Assembly: GCA_016711875.1 (NCBI GenBank)
Contig: JADJSD010000001.1
Span: forward strand, 310,001 to 374,000
From: Betaproteobacteria bacterium
GTDB taxonomy: Bacteria > Pseudomonadota > Gammaproteobacteria > Burkholderiales > Usitatibacteraceae
Reading direction: 5' to 3'
DNA: 64,000 bases
The notes under the pieces are model-generated. The model saw only the letters and a program-made list of their open reading frames with translations. It was not told the DNA's origin and searched no databases. Position numbers and translations under genes: made by a program. Below, piece after piece: positions 7,121-16,165 of the stretch (position 1 is its first letter; every line of letters starts with the position of its first letter).

Positions 7121-8347
7121 CTAGACGGCCGAACCCATCTTGAAGATCGGCAGGTACATGGCGACCACGAGGCCCCCGATGAGGCCACCGAGCACCACCA
7201 TGATCAGAGGTTCCATGAGGGAGGCGAGCGCGTCCACCGCGTCGTCCACCTCGGCCTCGAAGAAATCCGCCACCTTCGAGAGCATCGCGTCGAGCGCGCC
7301 GGATTCCTCGCCGATGGCGGTCATCTGCAGCACCATGCTCGGGAAGACGTTCGTGTTCTGCATCGCGACCGTGAGCCCCGTGCCCGTCGAGACCTCCGAC
7401 TGGATGCGCTTGGTGGCCTCGTAGTAGACGTAGTTGCCCGCGGCGCCGGCCACCGAGTCGAGCGACTCCACGAGCGGCACGCCCGCGGAGAACATCGTCG
7501 AGAGGGTGCGGCACCAGCGCGCGATCGAGGCCTTCTTCACCACGTCGCCGAACACCGGGATCCGGAGCATCAGGCGGTCCACCCCCTGCTGCATCTTGGC
7601 CGAGCGCTTGTACGTGTATGCCACCGCGTAGACCACGCCGCCGATGGCCCCGAAGATGAGGTACCAGTAGGCGACGAAGAAGTCCGACATGTTCATGACG
7701 ATCTGCGTGGGCACCGGCAAGTCGGCGCCGAAGCTCGTGAACAGCTCCTTGAACGCCGGAATCACGAAGATCATGATCACCGCGGTGATCACGAAGGCGA
7801 CCACGATGATGGAGACCGGGTAGAAGAGCGCGCTCTTGATCTTCGACTTGATGGCGAGGATCTTTTCCTTGTACGTCGCGAGGCGGTCGAGGAGGCTGTC
7901 GAGGATGCCCGCCTGCTCGCCGGCGGCCACCAGGTTGCAGAAGAGGCCGTCGAAGTAGGCCGGATACTTGCGGAAGGCCTGCGCGAGCGAAGATCCGGTC
8001 TCGACTTCCGTCTTGATGTCGAGCAGCAGCTTGCCCACCGCCGGGTTGCCGTGGCCCTTGCCGACGATGTCGAAGGCCTGCAGCAGCGGCACGCCCGCCT
8101 TCATCATCACGGCGAGCTGGCGCGTGAAGATCGTGATGTCCTTGTCGGTGACCTTGGAGCCGCCGCGCATCGACTGCTTCTTCACGCTGGAGACCTGGAT
8201 CCCCTGGCGGCGCAGCGTCGCGAGCACGATGTGCTCGCCGCCGGCGCGAAGCTCGCCCTTCACCACCTTCCCGGACTTGTCCTTCCCCGACCAGGTGTAG
8301 TTGTAGAGCTTGACGTCCTTCGAGTCCTTCTTGGCGAGCGCTGCCAT
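7121..8347 (-). CDS. pilC: type IV pilus inner-membrane platform protein PilC
   Basis: Polytopic GspF/PilC protein that couples the PilB ATPase to pilus polymerisation. The 408-residue protein contains two repeated T2SSF domains (about residues 75-200 and 280-400), with TRQLAVMMKAGVPLLQAFDI and the later ARWCRTLSTMFSAGVPLVES as the paired motifs, and three membrane segments. It begins 11 bases after pilB with ATG at 8347 behind GGGGGAT, the start that fits family length. The two genes form one unit ended by the terminator at 7063-7099. Confidence 0.97.
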   Translation of the reverse strand: MAALAKKDSKDVKLYNYTWSGKDKSGKVVKGELRAGGEHIVLATLRRQGIQVSSVKKQSMRGGSKVTDKDITIFTRQLAVMMKAGVPLLQAFDIVGKGHGNPAVGKLLLDIKTEVETGSSLAQAFRKYPAYFDGLFCNLVAAGEQAGILDSLLDRLATYKEKILAIKSKIKSALFYPVSIIVVAFVITAVIMIFVIPAFKELFTSFGADLPVPTQIVMNMSDFFVAYWYLIFGAIGGVVYAVAYTYKRSAKMQQGVDRLMLRIPVFGDVVKKASIARWCRTLSTMFSAGVPLVESLDSVAGAAGNYVYYEATKRIQSEVSTGTGLTVAMQNTNVFPSMVLQMTAIGEESGALDAMLSKVADFFEAEVDDAVDALASLMEPLIMVVLGGLIGGLVVAMYLPIFKMGSAV

Positions 8348-8358
8348 GTCCGATCCCC

Positions 8359-10065
8359 CTACTCGTTCGTGACGGCTTCGACTTCCTCGAGGGAAGTGAG
8401 CCCCTTCTTCACCTTGAGAAGCCCCGATTGGCGCAGGTCGCGAACGCCGTCGCGCTGGGCCTGGTCGGCCACGTCGATGGCCGTCCCGTTCTTCATGATG
8501 ATCCGCTCGATCTCGTCGGAGATCGGCATCACCTGGTAGATGCCGACGCGGCCCTTGTAGCCGGTATTCTTGCACACCTCGCATCCGACCGGCCCGTACG
8601 ACTGCCAGGTCCCGTCGAGGTCGCTTTCCTTGAAGCCGGCGCGCAGGAGCGCCTCGGGAGGGATGTCCACCGCCCGCTTGCAGGCACACAGCTTCCTCGC
8701 GAGGCGCTGGGCCGTGATGAGGATCACCGAGGAGGCGATGTTGAACGGGGCCACGCCCATGTTCATCAGGCGCGAGAGCGTCGCCGGCGCGTCGTTCGTG
8801 TGCAGCGTCGACAGGACCATGTGGCCCGTCTGCGCGGCCTTGATGGCGATCTCGCCCGTCTCGAGGTCGCGGATCTCGCCGACCATGATGATGTCCGGGT
8901 CCTGACGCAGGAAGGCCTTGAGCGCCACCGAGAACGTGAGGCCCGCCTTGTCGTTCATGTTCACCTGGTTGATGCCCGGCAGGTTGATTTCCGCCGGGTC
9001 CTCGGCCGTCGAGATGTTGATCCCGGGCTTGTTGAGGATGTTGAGGCACGTGTAGAGCGAGACCGTCTTGCCCGAGCCGGTGGGGCCCGTGACCAGCACC
9101 ATCCCGTAGGGGCGCTGGATCGCGTTCATGAGGAATTCCTTCTGGTCCGGCTCGTAGCCCAGCGCGTCGATCCCGAGCGTCGCGCTCGCGGGATCGAGGA
9201 TCCGCATGCAGATCTTCTCGCCGTGCAGGGTCGGCAGCGTCGAGACGCGGAAGTCGATGGCACGCGTCTTCGACAGCACGATCTTCATCCGGCCGTCCTG
9301 CGGCACGCGCTTTTCCGAGATGTCGAGCCGCGAGACCACCTTGATGCGCGAGGCGATCTTCTCCTTGATGGCGAGCGGCGGCTGCGCCACGTCGTAGAGG
9401 ATGCCGTCCTGGCGGTAGCGGATGCGGTAGAACTTCTCGTAGGGCTCGAAGTGGATGTCGGAGGCCCCGCCGTTGATCGCGTCGAGCAGGATCTTGGTCA
9501 CGTACTTCACGACCGGCGCGTCGTCGATCTCCTCGGTGACCACCTCGGGCTGCGTTTCGCCGTCGGTCACCTCCATGCCGGAGAGGTCCACGTCCTCGGT
9601 GGCCGCCTCGAGCGAGCGGCCGCTCGAGTCCGAGAGCTTCTTCACGATGACGCCGAGCTTGTCGTCCTCGACCACCACCGGCTCCATCGTCATGCCGGTG
9701 GCGAACTTCACCTCCTGCATCACCTGCTCGTTGGTGGGGTCCGACATCCCCACGAACAGCTTGTTGCCGCGCTTGCCCAGCGCGATCACGCGGTGATTGG
9801 CGACGATCTTCGAGTCGATGAGGTTGAGCGGCAGCTGGTCGGTGTCGACCGCGCCCAGGTCGAGCAGCGGATACCCGAAGGTGCCGGCCGCGAACTGCGA
9901 GACGTCCTTCGCGCTCAGCTTGCGCGAGGCGATGAGTTGCTGGACGAAGCTCACGCCCGCCTTCGCCGCCTCGATCTGGACGGCGGTGGCGTCAGCCTGC
10001 ACGAGCCGGCCCTGCTGGACGAGGGCTCGGCCTAGGGCGCTGAAGGTGCCGGAGGCTGCGGACAT
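8359..10065 (-). CDS. pilB: type IV-A pilus assembly ATPase PilB
   Basis: Hexameric cytoplasmic ATPase that drives pilus extension. The 568-residue protein has an N-terminal MshEN-type domain (about residues 1-150), then the GspE core: Walker A GPTGSGKT, Asp box, Walker B DPDIIMVGEIRD, and His box TGHMVLSTLHTND. The four-Cys zinc insertion of PilB (CACKR and CEVCKNTGY) is present. The length and the ATG at 10065 are normal. The upstream 80 bases contain AT-rich sequence, including TTTACA, but no clean -10. Confidence 0.97.
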   Translation of the reverse strand: MSAASGTFSALGRALVQQGRLVQADATAVQIEAAKAGVSFVQQLIASRKLSAKDVSQFAAGTFGYPLLDLGAVDTDQLPLNLIDSKIVANHRVIALGKRGNKLFVGMSDPTNEQVMQEVKFATGMTMEPVVVEDDKLGVIVKKLSDSSGRSLEAATEDVDLSGMEVTDGETQPEVVTEEIDDAPVVKYVTKILLDAINGGASDIHFEPYEKFYRIRYRQDGILYDVAQPPLAIKEKIASRIKVVSRLDISEKRVPQDGRMKIVLSKTRAIDFRVSTLPTLHGEKICMRILDPASATLGIDALGYEPDQKEFLMNAIQRPYGMVLVTGPTGSGKTVSLYTCLNILNKPGINISTAEDPAEINLPGINQVNMNDKAGLTFSVALKAFLRQDPDIIMVGEIRDLETGEIAIKAAQTGHMVLSTLHTNDAPATLSRLMNMGVAPFNIASSVILITAQRLARKLCACKRAVDIPPEALLRAGFKESDLDGTWQSYGPVGCEVCKNTGYKGRVGIYQVMPISDEIERIIMKNGTAIDVADQAQRDGVRDLRQSGLLKVKKGLTSLEEVEAVTNE

Positions 10066-10144
10066 GGGAGAAAAGATTCCGTTAAATCAACGCAATACTG
10101 CGCCTTTTTCGCTCTCCTTGTAAAGATTGTTCCCGGTGCGGCGC

Positions 10145-10684
10145 CTAGCGGGCCTTCAAGGCCTTCTCGACGGCCGCCACGAACTTCGGGTCCTCGGGGG
10201 CGACGGCGCTCGGAAACCCCTCGAGCGGCACGCCCCCGCGGCCCACGACGTACTTGTGGAAATTCCACTTCGGCGGCTGCCCGGTCTTCTCCGCGAGCGC
10301 CCGGTACAGGGGAATCGCGTCCCGGCCCGAGACCACGCTCTTCTCGAGCATCGGAAAGCGGACCTTGTAGGTGCGCTCGCAGAAATCCGCGACCTGCTCG
10401 GCCGTGCCGGGCTCCTGGCTGCCGAAGTCGTTGGAGGGCACGCCGAGCACCACGAGCCCCTGCCCCCGGTACTTCTGGTAGAGAGCCTCCAGGCCCTTGT
10501 ACTGGCCGGTGTAGCCGCAGTAGCTCGCGGTGTTCACCACGACCAGCACCTTGTCCTCGTACTGGCACAGGTTGGCGGGCTGTCCCTGCAGCGTGGCGAG
10601 ACGCTGGTCGAGCAGGGGCGGGCACGCGGCCGCGGCGGGAAGGGCGATCGCGGCGAGCAGCGCGCATACGGCGGGAGCATTCAC
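10145..10684 (-). CDS. exported glutathione peroxidase-like protein
   Basis: Thiol peroxidase of the glutathione peroxidase family. A 20-residue signal peptide (MNAPAVCALLAAIALPAAAA) precedes the fold. The catalytic NTASYCGYTGQY uses cysteine rather than selenocysteine, and the family motifs GVPSNDFGSQEP (Gln) and KWNFHKY (Trp, Asn) are present. In length (179 aa) it resembles the periplasmic Cys-type peroxidases. The GTG start at 10684 has AGAGGA about 6 bases upstream. It is transcribed on its own, divergently from the DUF2256/photolyase pair. The reducing partner is not evident. Confidence 0.9.
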   Translation of the reverse strand: MNAPAVCALLAAIALPAAAACPPLLDQRLATLQGQPANLCQYEDKVLVVVNTASYCGYTGQYKGLEALYQKYRGQGLVVLGVPSNDFGSQEPGTAEQVADFCERTYKVRFPMLEKSVVSGRDAIPLYRALAEKTGQPPKWNFHKYVVGRGGVPLEGFPSAVAPEDPKFVAAVEKALKAR

Positions 10685-10763
10685 CTTTGGTCCTCTCGGG
10701 TGCGGGAATGGGATTGCCTATCATACGCAGCCGATCGACATCCCGATGTGCCCCGCCCCCGCC

Positions 10764-10928
10764 ATGCCCCGCCCCTTCGCCGGCAACAAGTCCGGGCTGC
10801 CGTCCAAGGCCTGCGCCGCCTGCGGCCGCCCCATGGCCTGGCGAAGGCGTTGGGCGAAGAACTGGGCGGACGTGAAGTACTGCTCGGCCGCCTGCCGCCG
10901 CGGCAAGCGGCCCGGGAGCCCTGCCTGA
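10764..10928 (+). CDS. DUF2256 zinc-ribbon-like small protein
   Basis: 54-residue protein with SKACAACGRPMAWRRRWAKN and KYCSAACRRGKR, the paired Cys motifs and WRRRW core of the DUF2256 family. An ATG at 10746 would add six residues; neither start has a good ribosome site. A TATCAT element at 10719-10724 may be the -10 of its promoter. DUF2256 genes commonly sit next to photolyase/cryptochrome genes, as here, where its stop overlaps the next start (CTGA). Its function is unknown. Confidence 0.85.
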   Translation: MPRPFAGNKSGLPSKACAACGRPMAWRRRWAKNWADVKYCSAACRRGKRPGSPA

Positions 10929-12466
10929 AGGCGATCCGCCATCGGGTCCTCGTCCTGGGCGACCAACTGGACGCCCGCTCCAGCGCCCTCGAGGATTTCG
11001 ATCCCGCCCGCGACCGCATCCTCATGGTCGAGGCGCCGGGCGAGGCGGCGCACGTCTGGAGTTCCAAGCCGCGCATCGCGGTATTCCTGGCCGCCATGCG
11101 TCACTTCGCGCGGGACCTCGAAGCGCGCGGCTGGCCCGTCGACTACCTGGCGCTGGGTACCCATTCCCACGCCACGATCGAGGCCGCGCTCGCGGACGCC
11201 CTGGCGCGAAACCCGCCCGAACGCCTCGTGGCCGTCGAGCCCGGCGAATGGCGGCTCGAGCATTCGATCGCGCAAGCGGCCGCCGACGCGGGCGTGCCGC
11301 TCGCCTGGCGCGAGGACCGCCACTTCCTCGTGAGCCGGCGCGAATTCGCCGCGTGGGCCCGCGGGTACCGGCAGTTGCGGATGGAGTCGTTCTACCGCCG
11401 CCAGCGAAAGCTCACCGGCATCCTCATGCAGGACGGCGAGCCGGCGGGCGGCGAGTGGAATTTCGACGCGAAGAACCGCGAACCCTTCGGGCGCAAGGGG
11501 CCGGGCGCCGTTCCGGCCGTCCCGGCCTTCGTGCCGGACGGGATCACCCGGGAGGTGCTTCAGGCGGTGGAGCGCCATTTCCCGGGCCACCCGGGCGACC
11601 TCGCTTCCTTCTCCTGGCCGGTCACGCGCGAGGACACCCTGGCCGCGCTCGAGTCCTTCGTCCGCGATCGCCTGCCCGCCTTCGGCCGCCACCAGGACGC
11701 GATGTGGGCGGGCGAGGCGACGCTCAACCACAGCCTGCTCGCCGCCGCGATGAACCTGAAGCTCCTCGACCCGCGCGAAGTGATCGCGGCCGCGGAGCTC
11801 GCCTGGCGGGAAGGGCGCGCCGGGATCGAAAGCGTCGAGGGCTTCGTGCGCCAGGTGCTCGGCTGGCGGGAATTCATCCGGGGAATGTACTGGCTCGACA
11901 TGCCCGGCCTGCGCGAGACCAACCACTTCGGCCACATCCGTCCCCTGCCGGCCTGGTACTGGACGGGGGAAACGCGCATGGCCTGCATGCGCGAGACCGT
12001 GGGCCAGACGCTCCGGACAGGCTACGCGCACCACATCCAGCGCCTCATGGTGACCGGGCAGTTCGCGCTGCTGGCCGAGGTCGATCCCAAGGCCGTGTCC
12101 GACTGGTACCTCGCCGTCTACGCCGACGCGGTCGAGTGGGCGGAACTGCCGAACGTCGCCGGGATGGCCCTCTACGCCGACGGCGGGCGCTTCACCTCGA
12201 AGCCTTACGTCGCGAGCGGCGCCTACATCGACCGGATGAGCGACTATTGCCGCCACTGCACCTACCGGCCGAAGGTCGCGGCGGGCCCGAAGGCGTGCCC
12301 GGTCACGACCCTCTACTGGCACTTTCTCGCCCGCCACGAGGACGAGTTCGCGGCCCACCCCCGCACCGCCTTGATGATTCGCAACCTGCGGCGGATGGAT
12401 CCCGAGGCGCGGGAGGCCGTTTCCCTCTGGGCGGGACGCATCCTGGGATCCCTGGACGCCCTGTAG
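10925..12466 (+). CDS. iron-sulfur photolyase/cryptochrome (FeS-BCP, PhrB-like)
   Basis: Deoxyribodipyrimidine photolyase-related protein of the FeS-BCP class, whose characterised members repair (6-4) photoproducts using FAD and a [4Fe-4S] cluster. Cysteines at residues 354, 442, 445 and 458 (DYCRHCTYRPK and ACPVTTLYW) have the spacing of the four cluster ligands known in Agrobacterium PhrB. HRVLVLGDQLD is the typical N-terminus. No ATG, GTG or TTG lies just before it; CTG at 10925 is preceded by GGGAG six bases upstream and overlaps the DUF2256 stop, so CTG initiation is proposed. TTG at 10850 is an alternative. Confidence 0.9.
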   Translation: MKAIRHRVLVLGDQLDARSSALEDFDPARDRILMVEAPGEAAHVWSSKPRIAVFLAAMRHFARDLEARGWPVDYLALGTHSHATIEAALADALARNPPERLVAVEPGEWRLEHSIAQAAADAGVPLAWREDRHFLVSRREFAAWARGYRQLRMESFYRRQRKLTGILMQDGEPAGGEWNFDAKNREPFGRKGPGAVPAVPAFVPDGITREVLQAVERHFPGHPGDLASFSWPVTREDTLAALESFVRDRLPAFGRHQDAMWAGEATLNHSLLAAAMNLKLLDPREVIAAAELAWREGRAGIESVEGFVRQVLGWREFIRGMYWLDMPGLRETNHFGHIRPLPAWYWTGETRMACMRETVGQTLRTGYAHHIQRLMVTGQFALLAEVDPKAVSDWYLAVYADAVEWAELPNVAGMALYADGGRFTSKPYVASGAYIDRMSDYCRHCTYRPKVAAGPKACPVTTLYWHFLARHEDEFAAHPRTALMIRNLRRMDPEAREAVSLWAGRILGSLDAL

Positions 12467-12493
12467 GCGGCGGGGGACGCGGGCCGCGACCGG

Positions 12494-12499
12494 TATAAT
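12494..12499 (+). promoter_or_regulatory. hemA promoter -10 element
   Basis: A perfect TATAAT lies 55 bases before the hemA ATG, in a GC-rich gap where it stands out. A matching -35 is not obvious. It probably drives the hemA-prfA-prmC unit. Confidence 0.5.
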
Positions 12500-12554
12500 C
12501 TCGCGCCTGAAGCGTTCGTCCCGCCAATCCGGCGAGCGCGGTCCCATTGGCTCC

Positions 12555-13826
12555 ATGCCCCTGCACGTCCTCGGCATCAACCATCACAGCGCCCCCATCG
12601 AGGTGCGGGAGAAGCTCGCCTTCCCGCCCGAGACGCAGACGAACGCCCTCACGGCGCTCGCCTCGCGCCCCGGCGTGGCGGAGGCGGTGCTCGTGTCGAC
12701 GTGCAACCGGACCGAGATCTACTGCCGCGCCGACGACGTGGGGGTCGTGCGCGAATGGCTGAACGCCGAGGCCGCGCGCAGCAACCTGTCGATCGACGAG
12801 CACCTGTACTGGCACACGGAGAACGAAGCCGTCCGCCACGCCTTCCGCGTCGCCTCGGGCCTCGATTCCATGGTGCTGGGCGAACCGCAGATCCTGGGCC
12901 AGGTGAAGCAGTCGGTGCGCACGGCCGAGCACAGCGGGACCCTGGGCTCGCAGCTGAACCGCCTCTTCCAGCAGACCTTCTCGGTGGCGAAGGAGGTTCG
13001 CACCCACACGGCCATCGGCGCGCAGTCGATCTCCATGTCCTCGGCCGCGCTCAAGCTGGCGCAGAACCTCTTCGGCGACATCTCGCGCACGAAGCTGCTC
13101 ATGATCGGCGTGGGCGAGATGGTGGAGCTCGCGGCCACCTACTTCGTCGCGCAGGGCCCGCAGCAGGTGGTCGTCGCCAACCGCACGCTCTCGCGCGGCG
13201 AGGCCTTCGCCGAGCGCTTCGGCGGCACGGCCATCTCGATCGAGCAGCTCCCCGAGCGCCTGCACGAGTTCGACATCGTCATCACCGGCACCGCCTCCAC
13301 GCTGCCCATCCTCTCGCGCTCGGCCTTCGAGAAGGCCCTCAAGGCCCGCCGCTTCCGCCCCATGTTCGTGGTCGATTTCGCCGTTCCGCGCGACGTGGAG
13401 CCGGAGGCCTCGGAGCTCGAGGACCTCTTCCTCTACACCATCGACGACCTGGGCACGATCGTGCAGGAGGGCGCGGGCCAGCGGCAGGCCGCGGTCACCG
13501 AGGCCGAACTCATCGTGGCGAAGCAGGTCGACGCCTTCCGCGCCTGGCAATCCTCGCGCGGGGCCGTGCCGGCCATCGTGCAACTGCGCGCCAAGGCGGA
13601 CGAATACCGCACCGCGGAACTCGCCAAGGCGAAGCTGCGCCTGTCGAAGGGCGAGGATCCCGAGAAGGTGCTCGAGGCCCTGGCGAACGGCCTGGTGAAC
13701 AAGATCCTGCACCACCCCACGCAGGCCCTGAACCGCGCGGTCGAGGGCGAACGCGATTCGCTCGTGCGCGCCGTCGAGATCCTCTTCCCGGACAACGGCG
13801 ACGCCAACGGCGGGCGCGGATCATGA
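12555..13826 (+). CDS. hemA: glutamyl-tRNA reductase
   Basis: First committed enzyme of C5-pathway tetrapyrrole synthesis, reducing glutamyl-tRNA to glutamate-1-semialdehyde with NADPH. The 423-residue protein shows GINHHSAPIEVREKLAF, the catalytic cysteine in VSTCNRTEIY, GEPQILGQVK, and the nucleotide-binding GVGEMVELAATYF, in the normal order, followed by the C-terminal dimerisation helix. The stop overlaps the prfA start (ATGA), and hemA-prfA-prmC is a conserved order. No strong ribosome site precedes the ATG. Confidence 0.98.
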   Translation: MPLHVLGINHHSAPIEVREKLAFPPETQTNALTALASRPGVAEAVLVSTCNRTEIYCRADDVGVVREWLNAEAARSNLSIDEHLYWHTENEAVRHAFRVASGLDSMVLGEPQILGQVKQSVRTAEHSGTLGSQLNRLFQQTFSVAKEVRTHTAIGAQSISMSSAALKLAQNLFGDISRTKLLMIGVGEMVELAATYFVAQGPQQVVVANRTLSRGEAFAERFGGTAISIEQLPERLHEFDIVITGTASTLPILSRSAFEKALKARRFRPMFVVDFAVPRDVEPEASELEDLFLYTIDDLGTIVQEGAGQRQAAVTEAELIVAKQVDAFRAWQSSRGAVPAIVQLRAKADEYRTAELAKAKLRLSKGEDPEKVLEALANGLVNKILHHPTQALNRAVEGERDSLVRAVEILFPDNGDANGGRGS

Positions 13827-14905
13827 AGTCCAGTGTCGCCGCCAAGCTCGCGAGCCTCGTCTCCCGCGCGAAGGAGCTCGACGCCCTGCTCTCGGACCCG
13901 GACGTGACGGGCAACCTCGACAACTACCGCAAGCTCACCAAGGAGCACGCCGACATCACCCCGGTGGTCGAACGCTACGGCGAATACGTCGCGGCACAGG
14001 GCGACCTCGCGACGGCCGAGGAGATGGCGAAGGACCCGTCGATGCGCGAGTTCGCGGAGGCCGAGATCCGCAACGCGAAGGCCCGCCTCGAGGAGATCGC
14101 CGCGGGCATCCAGCTGATGCTGCTGCCCAAGGACCCGAACGACGAGAAGAACCTCTTCCTCGAGATCCGCGCCGGCACCGGCGGGGACGAGAGCGCGCTC
14201 TTCGCGGGCGACCTCTTCCGCATGTACGCGCGCTACGCCGAGCGCAACCGCTGGCAGGTGGAGATCGTCTCCGAGAGCGCGGGCGACGCCGGCGGTTACA
14301 AGGAAGTCATCGCGCGCATCGCCGGCCAGGGCGCCTACTCGCGACTGAAGTTCGAGTCCGGCGGCCACCGCGTCCAGCGCGTGCCCGCCACCGAGACGCA
14401 GGGCCGCATCCACACCTCCGCCGCCACCGTGGCCGTGATGGCCGAGGCCGACGACGCGAGCGGCATCGAGATCAACCCGGCCGACGTGCGCGTGGACACC
14501 TACCGGGCGAGCGGCGCCGGCGGCCAGCACGTGAACAAGACGGATTCCGCCGTGCGCCTCACGCACATCCCCACGGGGATCGTCGTCGAGTGCCAGGACG
14601 GCCGCAGCCAGCACAAGAACCGCGAGCAGGCCTGGCGCGTTCTGGCGGCGCGCATCAAGGACAAGCAGGTGCGCGAGGCGCAGGCCAAGGAGGCGAGCGA
14701 GCGCAAGAGCCTCATCGGCTCGGGCGACCGCTCCGACCGGATCCGCACCTACAACTTCCCCCAGGGACGCATCACCGACCACCGCATCAACCTCACGCTC
14801 TACAAGATCGACGCCATCACGGACGGCGATCTCGACGAGCTGACGGGCGCCCTCATGGCCGAGCACCAGGCCGAACTCCTCGCGAGCCTCGCCGAGGGCG
14901 CCTGA
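13823..14905 (+). CDS. prfA: peptide chain release factor 1
   Basis: Class I release factor that recognises UAA and UAG and triggers peptide hydrolysis. The 360-residue protein carries the catalytic GGQ in RASGAGGQHVNKTDSAVRL and the domain order of bacterial RF1, with a coiled N-terminal domain up to about residue 110. It overlaps hemA by four bases and ends 11 bases before prmC, whose product methylates its GGQ glutamine. RF1 rather than RF2 is supported by the hemA/prmC context. RF2, not RF1, would compete with the UGA-selenocysteine decoding seen elsewhere in the window. Confidence 0.98.
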   Translation: MKSSVAAKLASLVSRAKELDALLSDPDVTGNLDNYRKLTKEHADITPVVERYGEYVAAQGDLATAEEMAKDPSMREFAEAEIRNAKARLEEIAAGIQLMLLPKDPNDEKNLFLEIRAGTGGDESALFAGDLFRMYARYAERNRWQVEIVSESAGDAGGYKEVIARIAGQGAYSRLKFESGGHRVQRVPATETQGRIHTSAATVAVMAEADDASGIEINPADVRVDTYRASGAGGQHVNKTDSAVRLTHIPTGIVVECQDGRSQHKNREQAWRVLAARIKDKQVREAQAKEASERKSLIGSGDRSDRIRTYNFPQGRITDHRINLTLYKIDAITDGDLDELTGALMAEHQAELLASLAEGA

Positions 14906-14916
14906 GGGCCGGGACC

Positions 14917-15735
14917 ATGAAGCGAACGGTCCGCGCCGCGCTGGACGAGGCGGCCTCGGCGATCGGCGCTGTCGATGCGCGCGCACTCGCGACCCACGCC
15001 TGGGATGTGACGCGCGCCTGGCTCGCGGCGAACCCGATGCAGGTTCTCTCCGAAACGCAGGAGGCCCGGCTCGCGAGCCTCGTCGCGCAGCGCACGCTCG
15101 GCCAGCCCGTGGCCTACCTCACAGGATCGCGCGAATTCTGGAGCCGCGACTTCGCCGTCGGCCCGGGCGTCCTCATCCCGCGCCCGGACACCGAGACGCT
15201 CGTGGAAGCGGCGCTCGAGCGCATCGGCGGCGAGGCATCGATCTGCGACCTGGGCACCGGCAGCGGCGCCATCGCGGTCACGCTCGCGTGCGAACGGCGG
15301 CGCGCCCGCGTCGTCGCCACCGACGCGAGCCCCGCGGCCATCGCCATTGCCCGCGCGAACGCCCTCGCCCATGGCGCGACGGTCGAATTCCGCGAGGGCT
15401 CCTGGTACGCCCCCGTGGCGGGCGAGGCTTTCGATCTCATCGTCTCGAACCCGCCCTACGTGGCGGCGGGCGACGCGCACCTCGCCCGGGGCGACCTGCG
15501 CTTCGAACCGCGCGGCGCCCTCACGGACGAAAGCGAGGACGGCCTCGCGTCGCTTCGCGAGATCGTCGCCGGCGCAACCGGCCACCTGTTGCCCGGGGGC
15601 TGGATTCTCGTCGAGCACGGATACGACCAGGCCGACGCCTGCCGCTCGCTACTCGCGGCCGCCGGATTCGCGGGCCTCGTGTCGCTCGCGGACCTCGCGG
15701 GCATCCCGCGGGTCGCCGGCGGTCGCCGCGAATGA
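14917..15735 (+). CDS. prmC: release-factor glutamine N5-methyltransferase
   Basis: SAM-dependent methyltransferase that modifies the GGQ glutamine of release factors. The 272-residue protein has an N-terminal helical domain with YLTGSREFWSRDFAV, the GVLIPRPDTETLVE linker, the SAM motif DLGTGSGAIAVTLA, and the catalytic NPPY in VSNPPYVAAGD. The ATG at 14917 lies 11 bases after prfA with GGGCCGGGA upstream. Downstream is a 98-base gap before grxD. Confidence 0.97.
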   Translation: MKRTVRAALDEAASAIGAVDARALATHAWDVTRAWLAANPMQVLSETQEARLASLVAQRTLGQPVAYLTGSREFWSRDFAVGPGVLIPRPDTETLVEAALERIGGEASICDLGTGSGAIAVTLACERRRARVVATDASPAAIAIARANALAHGATVEFREGSWYAPVAGEAFDLIVSNPPYVAAGDAHLARGDLRFEPRGALTDESEDGLASLREIVAGATGHLLPGGWILVEHGYDQADACRSLLAAAGFAGLVSLADLAGIPRVAGGRRE

Positions 15736-15833
15736 CCCCTTCGGTGCCGGGGTCTTGACTTCGACAAGCGCGATTGGCGTCGTATGATGGAACCCGTCGC
15801 ACTTTCCGCCCCAACCGCCCGACCGAGATCCCC

Positions 15834-16157
15834 ATGAGCGCCCAGGACACCATCCGCCAGACCGTCACCTCCAACCCCGTCGTGCTGTACATGAAGGGAT
15901 CGCCGCGCATGCCGATGTGCGGCTTCTCCGCTTCCGCCACGCAGATGCTCAGCGCCTGCGGCATCACGAGCTTCACGGCCGTCGACGTCCTGCAGGACGC
16001 CGAGATCCGCCAGGGCATCAAGGAATTCGCCAACTGGCCCACGATTCCGCAGCTGTACGTGAACGGCGAGTTCGTCGGCGGCGCGGACATCATGCGCGAG
16101 ATGTTCGAATCGGGAGAGCTGCAGAAGCTTCTCGAGGGCGTGGCGAAGCCTGCCTGA
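15834..16157 (+). CDS. grxD: monothiol glutaredoxin Grx4
   Basis: 107-residue CGFS-type glutaredoxin that binds and transfers [2Fe-2S] clusters. The motif PRMPMCGFSASATQML contains the single active Cys, and WPTIPQLYVNGEFVGGADIM is the glutathione-binding part. In betaproteobacteria it usually follows hemA-prfA-prmC. A TATGAT at 15783-15788 may be its -10, but the candidate -35 elements are poorly spaced. The ModE-type regulator starts eight bases after its stop. Confidence 0.97.
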   Translation: MSAQDTIRQTVTSNPVVLYMKGSPRMPMCGFSASATQMLSACGITSFTAVDVLQDAEIRQGIKEFANWPTIPQLYVNGEFVGGADIMREMFESGELQKLLEGVAKPA

Positions 16158-16165
16158 GCCTTCCC

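Noticed and set aside
10145..10684. Glutathione peroxidase as a further selenoprotein
   Set aside because: The catalytic codon is TGC (Cys), not TGA, and no in-frame TGA is present.
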